The translations under genes were made by a program, and so were the position numbers. A stretch of 64,000 nt of DNA from Actibacterium naphthalenivorans (GTDB lineage Bacteria > Pseudomonadota > Alphaproteobacteria > Rhodobacterales > Rhodobacteraceae): contig NZ_JACIEQ010000001.1 of NCBI RefSeq assembly GCF_014196965.1, forward strand, positions 1,364,001 to 1,428,000. Reading direction: 5' to 3'. Position 1 is the stretch's first letter. Each line of letters begins with the position of its first letter. The notes below the pieces were generated by a model. The model worked only from the letters and a program-made list of their open reading frames with translations, ran no database searches and was not told the DNA's origin. Positions 37,479-47,187 of the stretch are shown one piece after another.

Positions 37479-38078
37479 TCAAATCAGCAACACTTGTGTG
37501 CCCACCTTCGCATTCCCGAAAAGCTCCGCGATATGTTCGTTGAACAGACCGATGCAGCCGTTGGAAGAGCGGCGCCCGATCTTGCGCGTATCATGCGTGC
37601 CGTGGATGCGGTAATAGGTCCAGCTGAGATAAAGCGCATGTGTGCCCAGCGGGTTATCCGGCCCCGGCCCGACATAATCCGGCCATTCGGGATTCCGCTT
37701 TTTCATCGAAGGCGTCGGCCGCCATTCCGGCCCTTCGACCTTCTGCACGACAGAGGTGCGGCCGCGGCGGGTCAGCTCTTCCGAAATCGGAACGCTGGTC
37801 GGATAGAGCTTGTAGGTCGTTTTATCCTCCGACCAGTAGTGCAGCGCCCTCGAGGTTGTATCGACCAAGATCGCACCATTACGCAGATCGCCGAAATAGG
37901 GCTGCCAGTTGAGCGAGCGGAAGCTGGAAATATTGTGGCGCACAGTTCCCAGTTCGGGCTCGAACTCCACCGTGTCCTTGTTTTGTGCCAGGGCGGGTGT
38001 GGCCAGGCCGCTGATGGCGGCGGCGGTGCCGGTCAGGAAAACCCGGCGGTTAGGCAGTGCAGGGCGCTGACGTGACAT
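37479..38078 (-). CDS. L,D-transpeptidase (YkuD), Tat-type signal
   Basis: A 199-aa exported enzyme that should crosslink peptidoglycan or attach proteins to it. The N-terminus has a twin-arginine motif (NRRVFLTGTAAAISGLATPA). The YkuD active site is YYRIHGTHDTRKIGRRSSNG followed by CIGLF, containing the conserved His and catalytic Cys. ATG 38078 has GGAG six bases upstream. A second YkuD protein lies 700 bp away on the same strand with a CAP lipoprotein between. Confidence 0.9.
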   Translation of the reverse strand: MSRQRPALPNRRVFLTGTAAAISGLATPALAQNKDTVEFEPELGTVRHNISSFRSLNWQPYFGDLRNGAILVDTTSRALHYWSEDKTTYKLYPTSVPISEELTRRGRTSVVQKVEGPEWRPTPSMKKRNPEWPDYVGPGPDNPLGTHALYLSWTYYRIHGTHDTRKIGRRSSNGCIGLFNEHIAELFGNAKVGTQVLLI

Positions 38079-38234
38079 GATGAACTCCATTCTTGAAATT
38101 TGTCTCAAAGAATATGACTGCAAAGCCGCAGTCGCAATTCAAACACTCGTAAATCGCAAAATTCCGCCGGGTCTCGTTTGAACGATGCAACGGTTGGCTG
38201 TAGGAAGAGCCATGAAAAACAGGGGCAGCCGGGT

Positions 38235-38768
38235 ATGATACGTTTCTTTGTTATTGTTTTCCTTTCCGTTTTCACGCTTGCAGGCTGCGCTCCGCCACCG
38301 CTGCCTCCGGCACTGGGATCGGACGGCAAGCCGCTTCCGCAGGTTTACCGGATTTCCCAGAACGGGGTCGTGCCGGAAAAGGAGCTGGCAAAGATCCAGT
38401 TCCGCGTTCTTGATTCCGTCAATGTCCTGCGCGCCGCCGCCGGCGCCCCGGCCCTGTCTCTGAACGCCGAGCTGAACGCGGCCGCAGCCACCCATTCGCG
38501 CGACATGTCGGTGCAGAACCGGCCGTGGCATTTCGGCTCCGACGGGTCGTCGCCGCTCGACCGGGCCGCGCGCGCCGGTTATCCCGGTACGCTTCTGGGC
38601 GAGAACATCTCTGAAACCTATGAGACGGAGCTTGAGACCCTCGCCGCCTGGATGGAGCTGCCCGAAACACGCAGCGTGCTGCTTGATCCCAAGGCGCGCG
38701 ATCTGGGATTCGGCGTGTTTCAGGAGCCCAACGGAAAAATCTGGTGGACGCTGGTCACCGGCGGCTAG
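38235..38768 (+). CDS. CAP-domain lipoprotein (SCP/PR1 family)
   Basis: A 177-aa lipoprotein. The lipobox is LAGC (signal MIRFFVIVFLSVFTLAGC), so Cys18 should be lipidated. A CAP domain (about 55-175) reads VNVLRAAAGAPALSLNAELN, AAATHSRDMSVQNRPWHFG, PLDRAARAGY, GENI and a terminal WWTLVTGG. Bacterial CAP proteins are poorly characterised; function unknown. It sits between two L,D-transpeptidase genes on the opposite strand, which hints at a cell-wall link. Confidence 0.85.
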   Translation: MIRFFVIVFLSVFTLAGCAPPPLPPALGSDGKPLPQVYRISQNGVVPEKELAKIQFRVLDSVNVLRAAAGAPALSLNAELNAAAATHSRDMSVQNRPWHFGSDGSSPLDRAARAGYPGTLLGENISETYETELETLAAWMELPETRSVLLDPKARDLGFGVFQEPNGKIWWTLVTGG

Positions 38769-38772
38769 ACCC

Positions 38773-39270
38773 TCAGGGAAAGATGTCGATGGCGGTTCCG
38801 TCGCGAACCATCACGTAGATGTCTTCGATATGCCGGTTTTTCACCGAAATGCAGCCAGCGGTCCAATCGGGCCGCCGGCGCAGACGCCGCCGTGCCTGGC
38901 CGTGAATGAAAATGTCGCCGCCCGGCTCCTTGCCCAGCGCCCGCGCCGCGGCGGTATCGGCCTCGTTCGGGTATGAGATCCCCAGCGACAGGTGAAAGTC
39001 GCTGTTCGGATTGCGCCGGTCGATGAAATAGCGACCCTCGGGCGTTTTCCCGTCGCCTTCGAACTGTTTGTGGCCCTGCGGGGCGAACCCCAGATCGATC
39101 CGATAGTCCTTCAGGATCTCGTTCTGATGCAGCAGATACATCCGCCGATCCTGTTTCATCACGACGATCCGCGTCACCTCCGGCCCGTCATAACGCCGAA
39201 AGCCGGGCCCACCGCAGCCCGCCACGGCCAATGCCGCGCCGGATATCAGAAAACCACGCCGTGCAAACAT
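38773..39270 (-). CDS. L,D-transpeptidase (YkuD), predicted Tat lipoprotein
   Basis: A 165-aa protein. The N-terminus ARRGFLISGAALAVAGC combines a twin-arginine motif with a lipobox Cys, so it is probably a Tat-exported lipoprotein. The YkuD site is GGDIFIHGQ and TAGCISVKN, with His and Cys conserved. LHQNEILKDYRIDLGFAPQG is typical of the family. ATG 39270 is chosen because it places the signal at the N-terminus; the frame to 39348 adds no ribosome-binding site. Confidence 0.88.
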   Translation of the reverse strand: MFARRGFLISGAALAVAGCGGPGFRRYDGPEVTRIVVMKQDRRMYLLHQNEILKDYRIDLGFAPQGHKQFEGDGKTPEGRYFIDRRNPNSDFHLSLGISYPNEADTAAARALGKEPGGDIFIHGQARRRLRRRPDWTAGCISVKNRHIEDIYVMVRDGTAIDIFP

Positions 39271-39358
39271 GTGGGACTGCCCCGCCCTCTTCACTGTTTT
39301 TCTTGTTGAACCGATCATAACGCCAATCAATCCGCGCCGCATCCCCAAAGCAACCGTT

Positions 39359-40570
39359 TCACCGGCTCAGATGCGCGACCAGCTCGACATGCGGCGACCA
39401 GCGGAACTGGTCGACCACCTGCACCCAGTTCAGCCGGAACCCGGCATCGCAGAGCATCCGGGCATCGCGGGCGAATGTGACCGGGTTGCAAGACACGGCG
39501 GCGACCGTGGCCAGGCCTGAGTCGGCGATCCGGGCCATCTGCGCCTCTGCCCCGGCGCGCGGCGGGTCGATGACGATGGCATCATAGCGGTTCAGCTCAT
39601 CGGGCATCAGCGGGCGGCGAAACAGATCTCTGGTTTCCGTGCTTACCGCTTTCAGGCCGGCAGCCCGGCGCCAGCCCTGATCCAGCGCCTTCAGCATCGC
39701 GGCGTCGCCCTCCACCGCATGAACTTCGGCCCGCGCGGCCAGCGGCAAGGCAAAGGTTCCGCACCCGGCGAACAGATCGGCGACAGTGCCAGCATCTTCG
39801 GCCGCCTCCAGAACCGCCGCGGTCAGGGCGGCCTGCCCCTCGGCCGTGGCCTGCAGGAACGCGCCGGGCGGCGGCACCACATGGGCCGCACCGAACCGCT
39901 GGGCCGGCGGGTTCAGCTCCACGACCAGCTCGCCGTCCCAGGCCAGCCGGGCCAGGTGATGACGTTGCGAAAGCGAGCCTAACGTGGCCCAAAGCTGCCC
40001 ATCCAGCGGTTTTGCATTCGCCACGGCAACATCAACCCCCGCCTCCGACCGGGTGATGGTAAAGCTCACCTCGCCCTTGCGGGAAGCGGCAAGCGGCACG
40101 ATCTCCTCCAGCGCGGGCAACGCGGCCATCAGATCAGGGTGCAAGAGCCGGCAATCGGGAATGCCCACCACCACATCCGACGCCCTGGCGTGAAAGCCGA
40201 CCAGAACACCCTTTTTCGTGCGCCGCCCCGCCAGAACAGCACGTCTGCGCGACTGCGGCGGCGAGGTTATGATCGGGCGAAACGTGCCCTCCAGCCCCTG
40301 CGCCGCCAGCGCGGTGCGCACCACATCCAGCTTCCATTCCGCGACGAACGGGTCCGACGCATGCTGCAGCGCGCAGCCGCCGCAGCTTTTGAAATGCGGG
40401 CAGGGCGGGCGCACCCGGTCGGGCGACGGGGTGATGATTCGCGGCTGCGCCATGCGCCCGTCGGCGATCTCGCCCTCGACCACCTCTCCCGGCAGGCTCA
40501 GCGGCACGAACACGGGCCCATCGGCGATGCCGTCGCCAAGATGGCCCAGCCGGCGTATTGTCAGCGTCAT
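39359..40570 (-). CDS. Iron-sulfur class I SAM-dependent RNA methyltransferase (TrmA/RlmD family)
   Basis: A 403-aa RNA (uracil-5-)methyltransferase. Four cysteines for a [4Fe-4S] cluster can be seen: CPHFKSCGGC (about 57-66) and the Cys in IPDCRLLHP. The SAM region is VADLFAGCGTFALPLA (about 265). IDPPRAGAEAQ and VSCNPVTFARDARML hold the conserved Asp-Pro-Pro and the catalytic Cys. The N-terminal TRAM-like segment (RRLGHLGDGIADG) helps RNA binding. The target (23S rRNA or tRNA) cannot be decided. ATG 40570 overlaps the upstream ABC gene as ATGA. Confidence 0.9.
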   Translation of the reverse strand: MTLTIRRLGHLGDGIADGPVFVPLSLPGEVVEGEIADGRMAQPRIITPSPDRVRPPCPHFKSCGGCALQHASDPFVAEWKLDVVRTALAAQGLEGTFRPIITSPPQSRRRAVLAGRRTKKGVLVGFHARASDVVVGIPDCRLLHPDLMAALPALEEIVPLAASRKGEVSFTITRSEAGVDVAVANAKPLDGQLWATLGSLSQRHHLARLAWDGELVVELNPPAQRFGAAHVVPPPGAFLQATAEGQAALTAAVLEAAEDAGTVADLFAGCGTFALPLAARAEVHAVEGDAAMLKALDQGWRRAAGLKAVSTETRDLFRRPLMPDELNRYDAIVIDPPRAGAEAQMARIADSGLATVAAVSCNPVTFARDARMLCDAGFRLNWVQVVDQFRWSPHVELVAHLSR

Positions 40571-42435
40571 TCCGCGGCCTCGTCAGCGGCCAGGAACCCG
40601 CCCGACTGCCGCTCCCAGTATGTCGCGTAAAGGCCACCCAGCTTCAGAAGCTCCGCATGCGTGCCCTGCTCGACGATCCGCCCCGCGTCCAGCACCACGA
40701 TCCGGTCCATCTGCGCGATGGTCGAAAGGCGGTGCGCGATCGCCAGCACTGTCTTTCCCTCCATCACCCGGGTCAGCGCCTCTTGAATGGATGCCTCGAC
40801 CTCGGAATCCAGCGCCGATGTCGCCTCGTCCAGCACCAGGATCGGCGCGTCTTTCAGAAAGGCCCGCGCCAGGGCGATGCGTTGCCGCTGCCCGCCCGAA
40901 AGCTTCACCCCGCGCTCACCCAGATAGGCGTCATAGCCCGTGCGCCCCTTGTGGTCTTTCAGGCCCAGAATGAACTCATGCGCCTCGGCCCGTCTGGTGG
41001 CGTCGATCATCTCTTCTTCGGTCGCGTCGGGGCGGCCGTAAAGGATGTTGTCCCGCGCGGTCCGATTGAACATTGCGGTTTCCTGCGTGACCATCGCGAT
41101 CTGCCGCCGCAGGCTTTCCTGTGTCACGCCGCGAATATCCTGACCGTCGATCCTGATCTGGCCATCCTCGACGTCATAGAGCCGTAAAAGCACGGAAACC
41201 AGCGTGGATTTACCGGCACCCGAGGCCCCCACGATCCCCAGCTTTTCGCCGGGATGAATGGTCAGCCGGATGTCTGAAATGCCGCCCGTCTTGCGGCCAT
41301 AGGAAAAGCCCACGTCGTCGAACACGATCTCGCCTTTCGGGCGGGCCATGTCGACCGCTCCGGGATCGTCGGTCAGCTCATGCAGCGGCGTCAGGGTGCG
41401 CATCCCGTCTTCGATCTCGCCGATATTGGCATAGATCCCCATCAGCGCGAAACTGACCCAGCCGGTCATCTGCGACAGCCGCAGCGTAATCGTTCCGGTT
41501 GCTGCGATCTGCCCCGGCGTGGCGCCGCCCTTCGTCCACAGATACAGGGCCATCCCGACCAGCACCACCGGCAACAGACCGGCCAGCGTGATCAGGAGAA
41601 ACCGGAAGCTCGTGGCCATATAGCCGAAATCCAGCGCGCTGTTGCGGTAACGGCTCATCGCGCGGATCGCGGCCTGATCCTCGAACTCCGCATGGGCGAA
41701 CAGCTTGACGGTGCGCATATTGGTGATCGTATCCACCACCTGCCCCGAAACCGCCGCCCGCGCCCCCGCGCGCGCCGCCGAGCGGGTGCGGATGCGCGGC
41801 AGGAAATAGGTGATGAACCGCAGATAGAGCGCCAGCCAAACGAACAGGATCAGCGCGATACGCCAGTCCACCGTCGCCAGCATCAGCGTCGCCCCGGCGA
41901 TCGAGGCCAACGCGAAGACAACCGTATTCAGCCCCTCGATCGTCACCTCGGTCAGCGCGCGCGAGGTTTGCATCTGTTTCTGCGCGATCCGCCCGGCGAA
42001 ATCGTTGTCGAAAAACGTCACCGCCTGGCCCAGCGTCCAGCGGTGCAGGCGCGACAGGGCCAGAACATTCACATTCGGGCCGATGACGATGGATTGCAGC
42101 GCCGATGTCGTTCCGAAAACAAGCGGCCGCAGCACAAGCAGAAAGCCACATATGCCGATGAAAAGCCCCGCATGGCTGGAAAACAGCGCGTCTGGCCCGT
42201 TTTCCAGCGCGGTGTCGATCACCCGCCCCAGAAGAAACGCCGATGCGATCTCGAACACACCGCCGAAAACCGATGCGATCACACCAACGATCAGCAAGGG
42301 ATAGGCGCCGCGCAGACACCACAGCATGAACGGCACAAGCACACGCGGCGGCGGCGTTTCATTGCGCTCGAACGCGGGGATCAGCGTTGCAAGCCGGGGC
42401 AGGCCCAGCTTTTGGAAGAATATCTCGAACGTCAT
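40567..42435 (-). CDS. ABC exporter half-transporter (subunit 2 of a pair)
   Basis: A 622-aa protein with a six-helix exporter domain (about 30-330) and a nucleotide-binding domain: Walker A VGASGAGKSTLV, signature VKLSGGQRQRIALARAF, Walker B ILVLDEATSAL and switch His in IAHRLST. All catalytic residues are present. ATG 42435 overlaps the upstream half-transporter as ATGA, so the two probably form a heterodimer. They are homologous across their whole length. MsbA-like lipid or drug export is possible; substrate unknown. Confidence 0.9.
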   Translation of the reverse strand: MTFEIFFQKLGLPRLATLIPAFERNETPPPRVLVPFMLWCLRGAYPLLIVGVIASVFGGVFEIASAFLLGRVIDTALENGPDALFSSHAGLFIGICGFLLVLRPLVFGTTSALQSIVIGPNVNVLALSRLHRWTLGQAVTFFDNDFAGRIAQKQMQTSRALTEVTIEGLNTVVFALASIAGATLMLATVDWRIALILFVWLALYLRFITYFLPRIRTRSAARAGARAAVSGQVVDTITNMRTVKLFAHAEFEDQAAIRAMSRYRNSALDFGYMATSFRFLLITLAGLLPVVLVGMALYLWTKGGATPGQIAATGTITLRLSQMTGWVSFALMGIYANIGEIEDGMRTLTPLHELTDDPGAVDMARPKGEIVFDDVGFSYGRKTGGISDIRLTIHPGEKLGIVGASGAGKSTLVSVLLRLYDVEDGQIRIDGQDIRGVTQESLRRQIAMVTQETAMFNRTARDNILYGRPDATEEEMIDATRRAEAHEFILGLKDHKGRTGYDAYLGERGVKLSGGQRQRIALARAFLKDAPILVLDEATSALDSEVEASIQEALTRVMEGKTVLAIAHRLSTIAQMDRIVVLDAGRIVEQGTHAELLKLGGLYATYWERQSGGFLAADEAAE

Positions 42436-44276
42436 TCGGCCGCCTCCTCGGTTCCGATAAAGCCGCCGGATTGCCGCGCCCAGAACCGCGCGTATAGCCC
42501 GCCATGCGCCAGCAGCTCCTCATGGGTGCCATCTTCGGCCACCCGCCCGCCATCCAGAACCACGATCCGGTCCATCTGTGCAATGGTGGACAGCCGGTGC
42601 GCAATCGCGATCACCGTCTTGCCCTGCATCACCCCGTAAAGCGTTTCCTGAATCGCGGCCTCCACCTCGCTGTCCAGCGCGCTGGTCGCCTCGTCCAGCA
42701 CCAGAATCGGCGCGTCCTTCAGAATGACCCGCGCCAGCGCCACACGCTGCCGCTGCCCGCCCGAGAGTTTAACGCCGCGCTCACCCACCTGCGCGTCATA
42801 GCCGCGCCGGCCTTTCGGATCCTGCAGATCAAGGATGAACTCATGCGCTTCGGCCCGGCGGGCCGCGTCGAAAAGCGCCTCTTCGCTGGCCTCGGGCCGC
42901 CCGTAAAGAATGTTTTCGCGCACCGACCGGTGCAACAGCGAACTGTCCTGGCTGACCATGCCGATCTGCCGCCGCAGGCTTTCCTGCGACACGTCCGCGA
43001 TATCCTGACCGTCGATCAGAACCGCGCCCTTCTCGATGTCGTAAAACCGCAGCAACAACTTTACCAACGTCGACTTGCCGGCCCCCGACCGCCCGACAAG
43101 CCCCAGCTTTTCGCCCGGCCGAAGCGTCAGGTTGATATCGTCCAGCCCGCCGTGACCCTTGCCATAGTGGTGCGATAGTGACTGAAACCGGATTTCACCC
43201 TCACGCAGCACAAGCGGTTTTGCCTGCGGCCGGTCGACCAGGTCAACGGGCTGGGCAATCGTCTCCATCCCTTCGGCCACAACCCCGAGGTTGCGGAAGA
43301 GAGAGGACAACGCCCACATGATCCAGCCGGTCATCGCGTTCAGCCGCAGCGTCAGCGCCGTCGCCGCAGCGACCACGCCCACGCTGGCCGCGCCCTGCAT
43401 CCAGAGCGCCACAGCCCAGCCGACCACGCCCACGATCAGCCATCCGTTGATCGCGGTCAGCGCGATATCCATGATGGTGAAAATCCGCATCTCGCCGAAA
43501 AACGCCACCCGCGCCTTCTCGATACTCTCCTTGGCATAGTCGAGCTCTCGGTCGTCATGGGCGAACATCTTCACCGAATGGATATTGCTATAGCTGTCCA
43601 CCACCCGCCCGGTGACCTGGCTGCGCGCGTCGGAAGAGGCTTTTGCCGCCGGCCCCGTCCGCTTCATGGTCCAGCGGACGAGCGCGGCGTAAAGCACGAA
43701 CCAGATCAGCAGCGGCACCGCCAGCCGCGGATCGGCATCCGTCAGCAGAACCAGCGCGCCGATCAGATAGGCGATCGAGAATGAAATCGCGTCGAACACC
43801 TGAAACACCACCTCGCCTGCCGCTGGCGCGGTCTGCATGATGCGGTTGGCGATGCGGCCGGCGAAATCATTCTCGAACCAGCCAACCGACTGCCGCAGCA
43901 CATGCGAATGCGAACGCCAGCGGATCAGCGTGGTGAAATTCGGCAGGATGGTGTTGTTCAACAGCGCCGCATCCGCCCCCTGAACAAGCGGCCGCAGGCA
44001 CAGGATGAACACCGCCACCGCAATCAGTTCGACCCGGTGATCCTGCCACACCTGCGCCGGCGCGCCGCTGCCCAGCACGTTCACCAACCGCCCCATATAG
44101 GCGATCAGCCAGATCTCGATCCCCGCAACGAGGATCGACAAGACCGCCGTCACGGCAAACACGCGCTTGAAAGGCCTGGAGTATTCCCAAAGGAACGGCC
44201 AAAGACGCTGGGGCGGGTGATCGCTGTCCTTATACGGCGTATAAGGATCGACAAGGTTCTCAAAAAAACGAAGCAC
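42432..44276 (-). CDS. ABC exporter half-transporter (subunit 1 of a pair)
   Basis: A 614-aa half-transporter with the same layout as its neighbour: membrane domain about 35-330, Walker A VGRSGAGKSTLVKLLLRFYD, signature VKLSGGQRQRVALARVI, Walker B ILVLDEATSALDSE and IAHRLST. Both nucleotide sites are intact, unlike many heterodimers with one degenerate site. The start is GTG 44276, with AGAAGG nine bases upstream. It is first in a three-gene run that ends with the RNA methyltransferase. Confidence 0.9.
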   Translation of the reverse strand: MLRFFENLVDPYTPYKDSDHPPQRLWPFLWEYSRPFKRVFAVTAVLSILVAGIEIWLIAYMGRLVNVLGSGAPAQVWQDHRVELIAVAVFILCLRPLVQGADAALLNNTILPNFTTLIRWRSHSHVLRQSVGWFENDFAGRIANRIMQTAPAAGEVVFQVFDAISFSIAYLIGALVLLTDADPRLAVPLLIWFVLYAALVRWTMKRTGPAAKASSDARSQVTGRVVDSYSNIHSVKMFAHDDRELDYAKESIEKARVAFFGEMRIFTIMDIALTAINGWLIVGVVGWAVALWMQGAASVGVVAAATALTLRLNAMTGWIMWALSSLFRNLGVVAEGMETIAQPVDLVDRPQAKPLVLREGEIRFQSLSHHYGKGHGGLDDINLTLRPGEKLGLVGRSGAGKSTLVKLLLRFYDIEKGAVLIDGQDIADVSQESLRRQIGMVSQDSSLLHRSVRENILYGRPEASEEALFDAARRAEAHEFILDLQDPKGRRGYDAQVGERGVKLSGGQRQRVALARVILKDAPILVLDEATSALDSEVEAAIQETLYGVMQGKTVIAIAHRLSTIAQMDRIVVLDGGRVAEDGTHEELLAHGGLYARFWARQSGGFIGTEEAAE

Positions 44277-44369
44277 GGGGTCAGGCCTTCTGACGACTAT
44301 GCGGGGGATATAACCCGCGCACCGCCCACAGTCGAGAAACAGTAAAATGACGGGCGGTCCGGGCGAGGT

Positions 44370-45521
44370 TCAGCCCAGAAGCTCATCCCGCGTCAGCGAA
44401 AAGCCGGACGCGACCCATCGCGCCTCCAGCTCTTTCAGCCGCGCGCCCAGCGCCGGGCCGGAAAGGGCGGGCATCAGATCGGCCGCCCGAACGGGAAATG
44501 CCGCCCCCGCCCCTTCGGCAATCTGGTCGCGCCAACCCTGCGGCAGGGGCGTTTCCAGAACCGCGGCACGCAGAAGCACCGCATCGCGCGCCAGATCCGC
44601 GCCAAGGGCATAGCCCAGCGCCGATGGCGGCTGAGCGCTGCCGATAGCCCTCCGCAGCAGATCAAGCCGCCGCGCGTCATCCCGGCTCAGCCGCAGGCGA
44701 TCCACCAGATCCGCGCCGCCCAGAACGGCAAGCCGCCGGACAGGCTCGGGGGCCACCGCTTCGTCCCCCTCCAGATGCACCAGAACCGGCAGCGCCCGCG
44801 CATCGGCCCCCGGAATCACCCGTGCCAGAATCCCCGCCTGCGCCATCGCCGCAACGCCCGGCGCCGGGTCTGGCGCAGCCAGAAGCTTTTTCATCTCCGC
44901 CCCGATACGCTCTTTCGAAAGCGTCTCTATTCCGGCGGAATTCGCCGCGCAGGCGGCCAGCCCTTCGGCATCCAGCCCCAGGCCGGGATCACCATACCAG
45001 GCATGAAACCGGAAAAAGCGCAGAATACGCAGATAATCCTCGCGGATCCGCGCATCGGCATCGTCGATGAAACGTACCCGCCGCGCGCGCAGATCAGCCA
45101 ACCCGCCAAGCGGGTCGACAATCTCGCCCTCCGGTGTGGCGTAAAGCGCGTTCATGGTGAAATCCCGGCGATGCGCGTCTTCCTCGGGCCCGGTCGCATA
45201 GGCCACGACGGCGCGCCGCCCGTCCGTCTCTACATCGCGGCGAAAGGTCGTCACCTCATGCGGAACATGGTCCGACACCACGGTGACCGTGCCGTGATCC
45301 ACTCCCGTCGGCACCGGGTGCAGGCCCGCCGCCTGCGCCAGGGCCATCACCGTTTCCGGGGGCGCGTCGGTGGCAATGTCGATATCGTTCACCGCCACCC
45401 CCAACAGCGCGTTGCGCACGCAGCCGCCGACAAACAGCGCCTTGTATCCGGCTTGTGAAAGCATGGCGCACACGGCCTGGGTTTCGGGCGCGGAGACCCA
45501 GGCGTCGGCGATCCGGGTCAC
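44370..45521 (-). CDS. cca: CCA tRNA nucleotidyltransferase / poly(A) polymerase family
   Basis: Adds or repairs the 3' CCA of tRNA; bacterial homologs may instead be poly(A) polymerases. The 383-aa product has the nucleotidyltransferase loop FVGGCVRNALLGVAVNDIDI with the DID metal pair (about 35-53), RRDFTMNALYATPEGEIVDP, and the ERIGAEMKKLL block. GTG 45521 overlaps the nudL stop as GTGA, so the longer frame to 45626 is rejected. Last gene of the hslO-nudL-cca run. Confidence 0.93.
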   Translation of the reverse strand: MTRIADAWVSAPETQAVCAMLSQAGYKALFVGGCVRNALLGVAVNDIDIATDAPPETVMALAQAAGLHPVPTGVDHGTVTVVSDHVPHEVTTFRRDVETDGRRAVVAYATGPEEDAHRRDFTMNALYATPEGEIVDPLGGLADLRARRVRFIDDADARIREDYLRILRFFRFHAWYGDPGLGLDAEGLAACAANSAGIETLSKERIGAEMKKLLAAPDPAPGVAAMAQAGILARVIPGADARALPVLVHLEGDEAVAPEPVRRLAVLGGADLVDRLRLSRDDARRLDLLRRAIGSAQPPSALGYALGADLARDAVLLRAAVLETPLPQGWRDQIAEGAGAAFPVRAADLMPALSGPALGARLKELEARWVASGFSLTRDELLG

Positions 45522-46123
45522 GCGGCCATCCCTTCGGCCAGCCCCCGCAGAATCCGCGCCGTCGCGCCCCAGATGTAATAGGGGCCATAGGGAACAGTGT
45601 AATACTGCCGTTCCTGCCCGCGCCAAATCCGGGCCTCTATCGAAAACCGCGCCGGATCGGTCACATGCGCAAGCGGAACCGAAAAGACCTCATCCACCTC
45701 GCCCGCCTCGGGGATCGGCTCGAATGCGTCCCTGATAAACCCGATTACCGGCGTGATCAGAAACCCCGTGACGGTTTCATGGGTTTGCATCTGGCCCAGA
45801 ACCTCTACCGATGCGGGCGGCAGGCCAACCTCTTCGGATGCCTCGCGCAGGGCGGCAGCCACCGGGCCGCTGTCCACCTCATCCTGCTTGCCGCCGGGAA
45901 AGGCGATCTGCCCCGGGTGATGCTTCAGGCGCGACGACCGCTTGGTCAGCAGCAGATCGAGCCCCGAAGCGCCCTCCTGAAATGCAACAAGCACCGCGGC
46001 CGGGCGCAAGGGGCGGCCCTCGGGCGGCGCATAGCCCGGGTTCAGATCAAAATCGGACGAGGCGCCGCCGGGCCGCGACAACACCCGCCTCAGCTGGTCG
46101 AGCGCGTCATTCCGCGTCGTCAC
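45518..46123 (-). CDS. CoA pyrophosphatase-type Nudix hydrolase
   Basis: A 201-aa NudL-like enzyme that should hydrolyse CoA or its derivatives. The upstream CoA motif reads LLTKRSSRLKHHPGQIAFPG, followed by the Nudix box GGKQDEVDSGPVAAALREAS then EEVG (about 78-100). The start is GTG 46123, with GAGGAG seven bases upstream inside the hslO 3' end; the frame to 46216 is a shadow. It sits between hslO and cca, overlapping both. Confidence 0.88.
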   Translation of the reverse strand: MTTRNDALDQLRRVLSRPGGASSDFDLNPGYAPPEGRPLRPAAVLVAFQEGASGLDLLLTKRSSRLKHHPGQIAFPGGKQDEVDSGPVAAALREASEEVGLPPASVEVLGQMQTHETVTGFLITPVIGFIRDAFEPIPEAGEVDEVFSVPLAHVTDPARFSIEARIWRGQERQYYTVPYGPYYIWGATARILRGLAEGMAA

Positions 46124-47111
46124 CCGGCGTCTCCTCTGCCTCGAACCCCAGGGTTTTCGGATCAAGCTCGTAATGCGCGCCGCAGAACTGGCAATCAGCG
46201 GTGACAAGCCCGTCATCGGTTGTCATATGGCCAATGTCCTTCGCCGAATAGATCGACAGGCTCTGGCGCACGCGATCCTCTGAACAGGTGCAGCCAAAGG
46301 TGATCGGCTGCGCGTCGAACACCCGCGGCCGCTCTTCGTGGAACAGGCGGACCAAAAGATCGGTCGGATGCACCTTGGGGCCAACCAGTTCGATCTCTTC
46401 GACCGTATCAAGCAGAAGGTTCGCGCGATTCCAGTTTTCTTCCTCTTCCCCGAAAAGCACATCATTGGCCTGCAGCAATCCGGCCTCGCCGCTGGCGCCA
46501 TCGGTTGCCATCAGGGGTGAAGCCTCGGGCATATGCTGCAACATCACGCCGCCGGCGCGCCAATGTTCCTGTTCTCCCGGCTTTTGCGATCGGCCGAACG
46601 TCAGCTCGAACCGTGTCGGAAGCTGCTCGGATTGCACGAAATACGTCTCTGCACAGGCCGCAAGCGAGCCGCCGGCGATCGGCGTAATGCCCTGATACGG
46701 CACCATGCCGCGCCCCTGATCAATCAGAATCGCAAAGAACCCGCCGCCGATCTGCTCGAACGGGCGCCCCGTATCCACAAGCCGGTCGGCATCATAGCTG
46801 GCATAGGCGCGAATCCGGGCGGGCTGGCCATCGTCGGTCGGCCCGTAGTAATCGGTCGCGATCAGGCGGGCGGGCCCGTCGCCGCGAATCTGCAGCGATA
46901 GCTTCCAGCGCAGCTTGATGGTCTGGCCGATCAACGCGGTCAGAAGCGCCGCTTCCGCCACCAGTGCCTCGATCACGGGGGGATAGTTGTGCTGGGCCAG
47001 AACCTGATCCAACACCCCGTCCAAGCGGGCCACCCGGCCGCGAATATCGCTCCGGTCAAGCTGAAAGGGCAGGACTGTATCGTCCCAGGCGATTTGTGAT
47101 CCGAGTGACAT
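46107..47111 (-). CDS. hslO: Hsp33 redox-activated chaperone HslO
   Basis: A cytoplasmic holdase turned on by oxidation of a zinc-bound cysteine cluster. The 334-aa product has the C-terminal C-x-C...C-x-x-C set (CTCSEDR and CQFCGAHYELD, about 265-300). The N-terminal domain reads GQTIKLRWKLSLQIRGDGPA and the EAGLLQANDVLFG region is present. AAGGA lies six bases before ATG 47111. It is divergent from a Nudix gene across 76 bp and first of a three-gene unit with nudL and cca. Confidence 0.95.
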   Translation of the reverse strand: MSLGSQIAWDDTVLPFQLDRSDIRGRVARLDGVLDQVLAQHNYPPVIEALVAEAALLTALIGQTIKLRWKLSLQIRGDGPARLIATDYYGPTDDGQPARIRAYASYDADRLVDTGRPFEQIGGGFFAILIDQGRGMVPYQGITPIAGGSLAACAETYFVQSEQLPTRFELTFGRSQKPGEQEHWRAGGVMLQHMPEASPLMATDGASGEAGLLQANDVLFGEEEENWNRANLLLDTVEEIELVGPKVHPTDLLVRLFHEERPRVFDAQPITFGCTCSEDRVRQSLSIYSAKDIGHMTTDDGLVTADCQFCGAHYELDPKTLGFEAEETPGDDAE

Positions 47112-47187
47112 GGGGTTTCCTTGTGCGCCTGGCCTTGGCATACCGCGACTATATAGGCGGTACAACCGGCACACCAAGGGGGCGGCC

